A program made the translations under genes and the position numbers. A model generated the notes under the pieces. That model made no database searches. It was given only the letters and a program-made list of their open reading frames with translations, and was not told where the DNA came from. DNA of 6,804 bases from Chloroflexota bacterium (GTDB lineage Bacteria; Chloroflexota; UBA5177; JANWHV01), in NCBI GenBank assembly GCA_025450375.1, contig JANWHO010000203.1, forward strand, positions 1-6,804, read 5' to 3'. Positions 6,547 to 6,804 of the stretch are shown piece after piece; position 1 is the first letter of the stretch; each line of letters opens with the position of its first letter.

Positions 6547-6553
6547 CAGAACA

Positions 6554-6804
6554 GTGGATTTGATCATTGAAGCGCGAGCGCTCCGCAAGACCTATACCGC
6601 CGGTACGGTGACGGTGAACGCCCTCAAGTGCGTGAACTTCGCCGTGCGGCAGGGCGAGATGGTGGCGATCATGGGACCGTCCGGCTGCGGCAAGACCACC
6701 ATGCTCAACTGCCTGTCGGGACTGGACGACTTCGACAGCGGTGAGATCCGCATCGCCGGCACCTCGCTGCGCGAGTTGAGCGACAACCAGAAGACGGAGT
6801 ACCG
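6554..6804 (+). CDS. ABC transporter ATP-binding protein, MacB/LolD-like (partial, 5' end)
   Basis: The N-terminal 83 residues of an ABC ATPase, cut by the window edge. After GTG the protein starts MDLIIEARALRKTYTAG, followed by the A-loop aromatic Y14 and TVNALKCVNFAV, typical of the MacB/LolD/FtsE-type family. The Walker A motif GPSGCGKTT is at 41-49, followed by MLNCLSGLDDFDSGEIRIAG (50-69), matching the usual LLN-GLD-P-SG-G pattern. The last visible residues are LRELSDNQKTEY. Such ATPases pair with a FtsX/MacB-type permease, expected downstream, and act in export of peptides or lipoproteins or in antibiotic resistance. Residue C45 in place of the more common S/A is a normal variant. Whether it belongs to the same regulon as the sensor cassette cannot be told; the 543-base gap suggests its own promoter. 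Confidence 0.9.
   Translation, partial: MDLIIEARALRKTYTAGTVTVNALKCVNFAVRQGEMVAIMGPSGCGKTTMLNCLSGLDDFDSGEIRIAGTSLRELSDNQKTEY

Larger units (their letters stand above)
6011..6553. other. Long non-coding stretch between the kinase and ABC transporter genes
   Basis: About 543 bases with no convincing long gene. Two forward open frames (6036-6254 and 6276-6563) have no ribosome binding site and low-complexity Pro/Arg/Ala composition, so I do not call them. What can be seen is an interrupted inverted repeat (6130-6209), a weaker one (6244-6268), and a 45-codon ORF with a good ribosome binding site (6325-6462). No T-rich intrinsic terminator follows the kinase stop. The stretch presumably holds the promoter of the ABC transporter gene, but I cannot place it. 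Confidence 0.5.

Noticed and set aside
6276..6563. Forward 95-codon open frame in the gap before the ABC gene
   Set aside because: It runs into the ABC gene start, lacks a ribosome binding site and has Pro/Arg/Gly-rich composition. The overlapping 45-codon frame has better initiation signals.

Overview
This is a GC-rich window (about two thirds G+C by eye) from a bacterium. The gene types point tentatively to Chloroflexota or a similar high-GC, non-proteobacterial lineage. The reasons are a NarL/LiaR-type response regulator with a HisKA_3 kinase, a GNAT acetyltransferase with a cysteine-rich tail, and frequent GTG/TTG starts behind purine-rich ribosome binding sites. This is a judgement from protein style; no phylogenetic marker lies in the window.

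Layout. At the left edge is the C-terminal end of a forward membrane protein with a Met/His-rich tail (to 157). It converges on a reverse-strand GNAT acetyltransferase (216-824). A divergent intergenic region of about 307 bases (825-1131) follows. It should hold promoters for both directions, with one weak extended -10 candidate and two small inverted repeats.

The core is a forward cassette: a NarL/LuxR-family response regulator (1132-1794), an exported family-5 (OppA/DppA-like) solute-binding protein (1871-3508), and a large transmembrane histidine kinase (3515-6010). The kinase order is TM, dCache_3-like sensor, TM, HAMP, GAF, HisKA_3, HATPase. The spacings are 76 and 6 bases, so at least the last two genes, and probably all three, are co-transcribed.

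A non-coding stretch of about 540 bases follows (6011-6553). It has an interrupted inverted repeat at 6130-6209 and a possible 45-codon ORF with a good ribosome binding site. The window ends inside a MacB/LolD-type ABC transporter ATPase gene (from 6554).

Working hypothesis: the solute-binding protein has no permease or ATPase of its own family beside it and lies between a regulator and its kinase. It may therefore present a ligand to the kinase's extracytoplasmic Cache domain, making a three-component sensing system whose output is gene control by the response regulator. The downstream ABC gene is a possible but unproven target. Nothing here is clearly a mobile element, CRISPR array, rRNA or tRNA.
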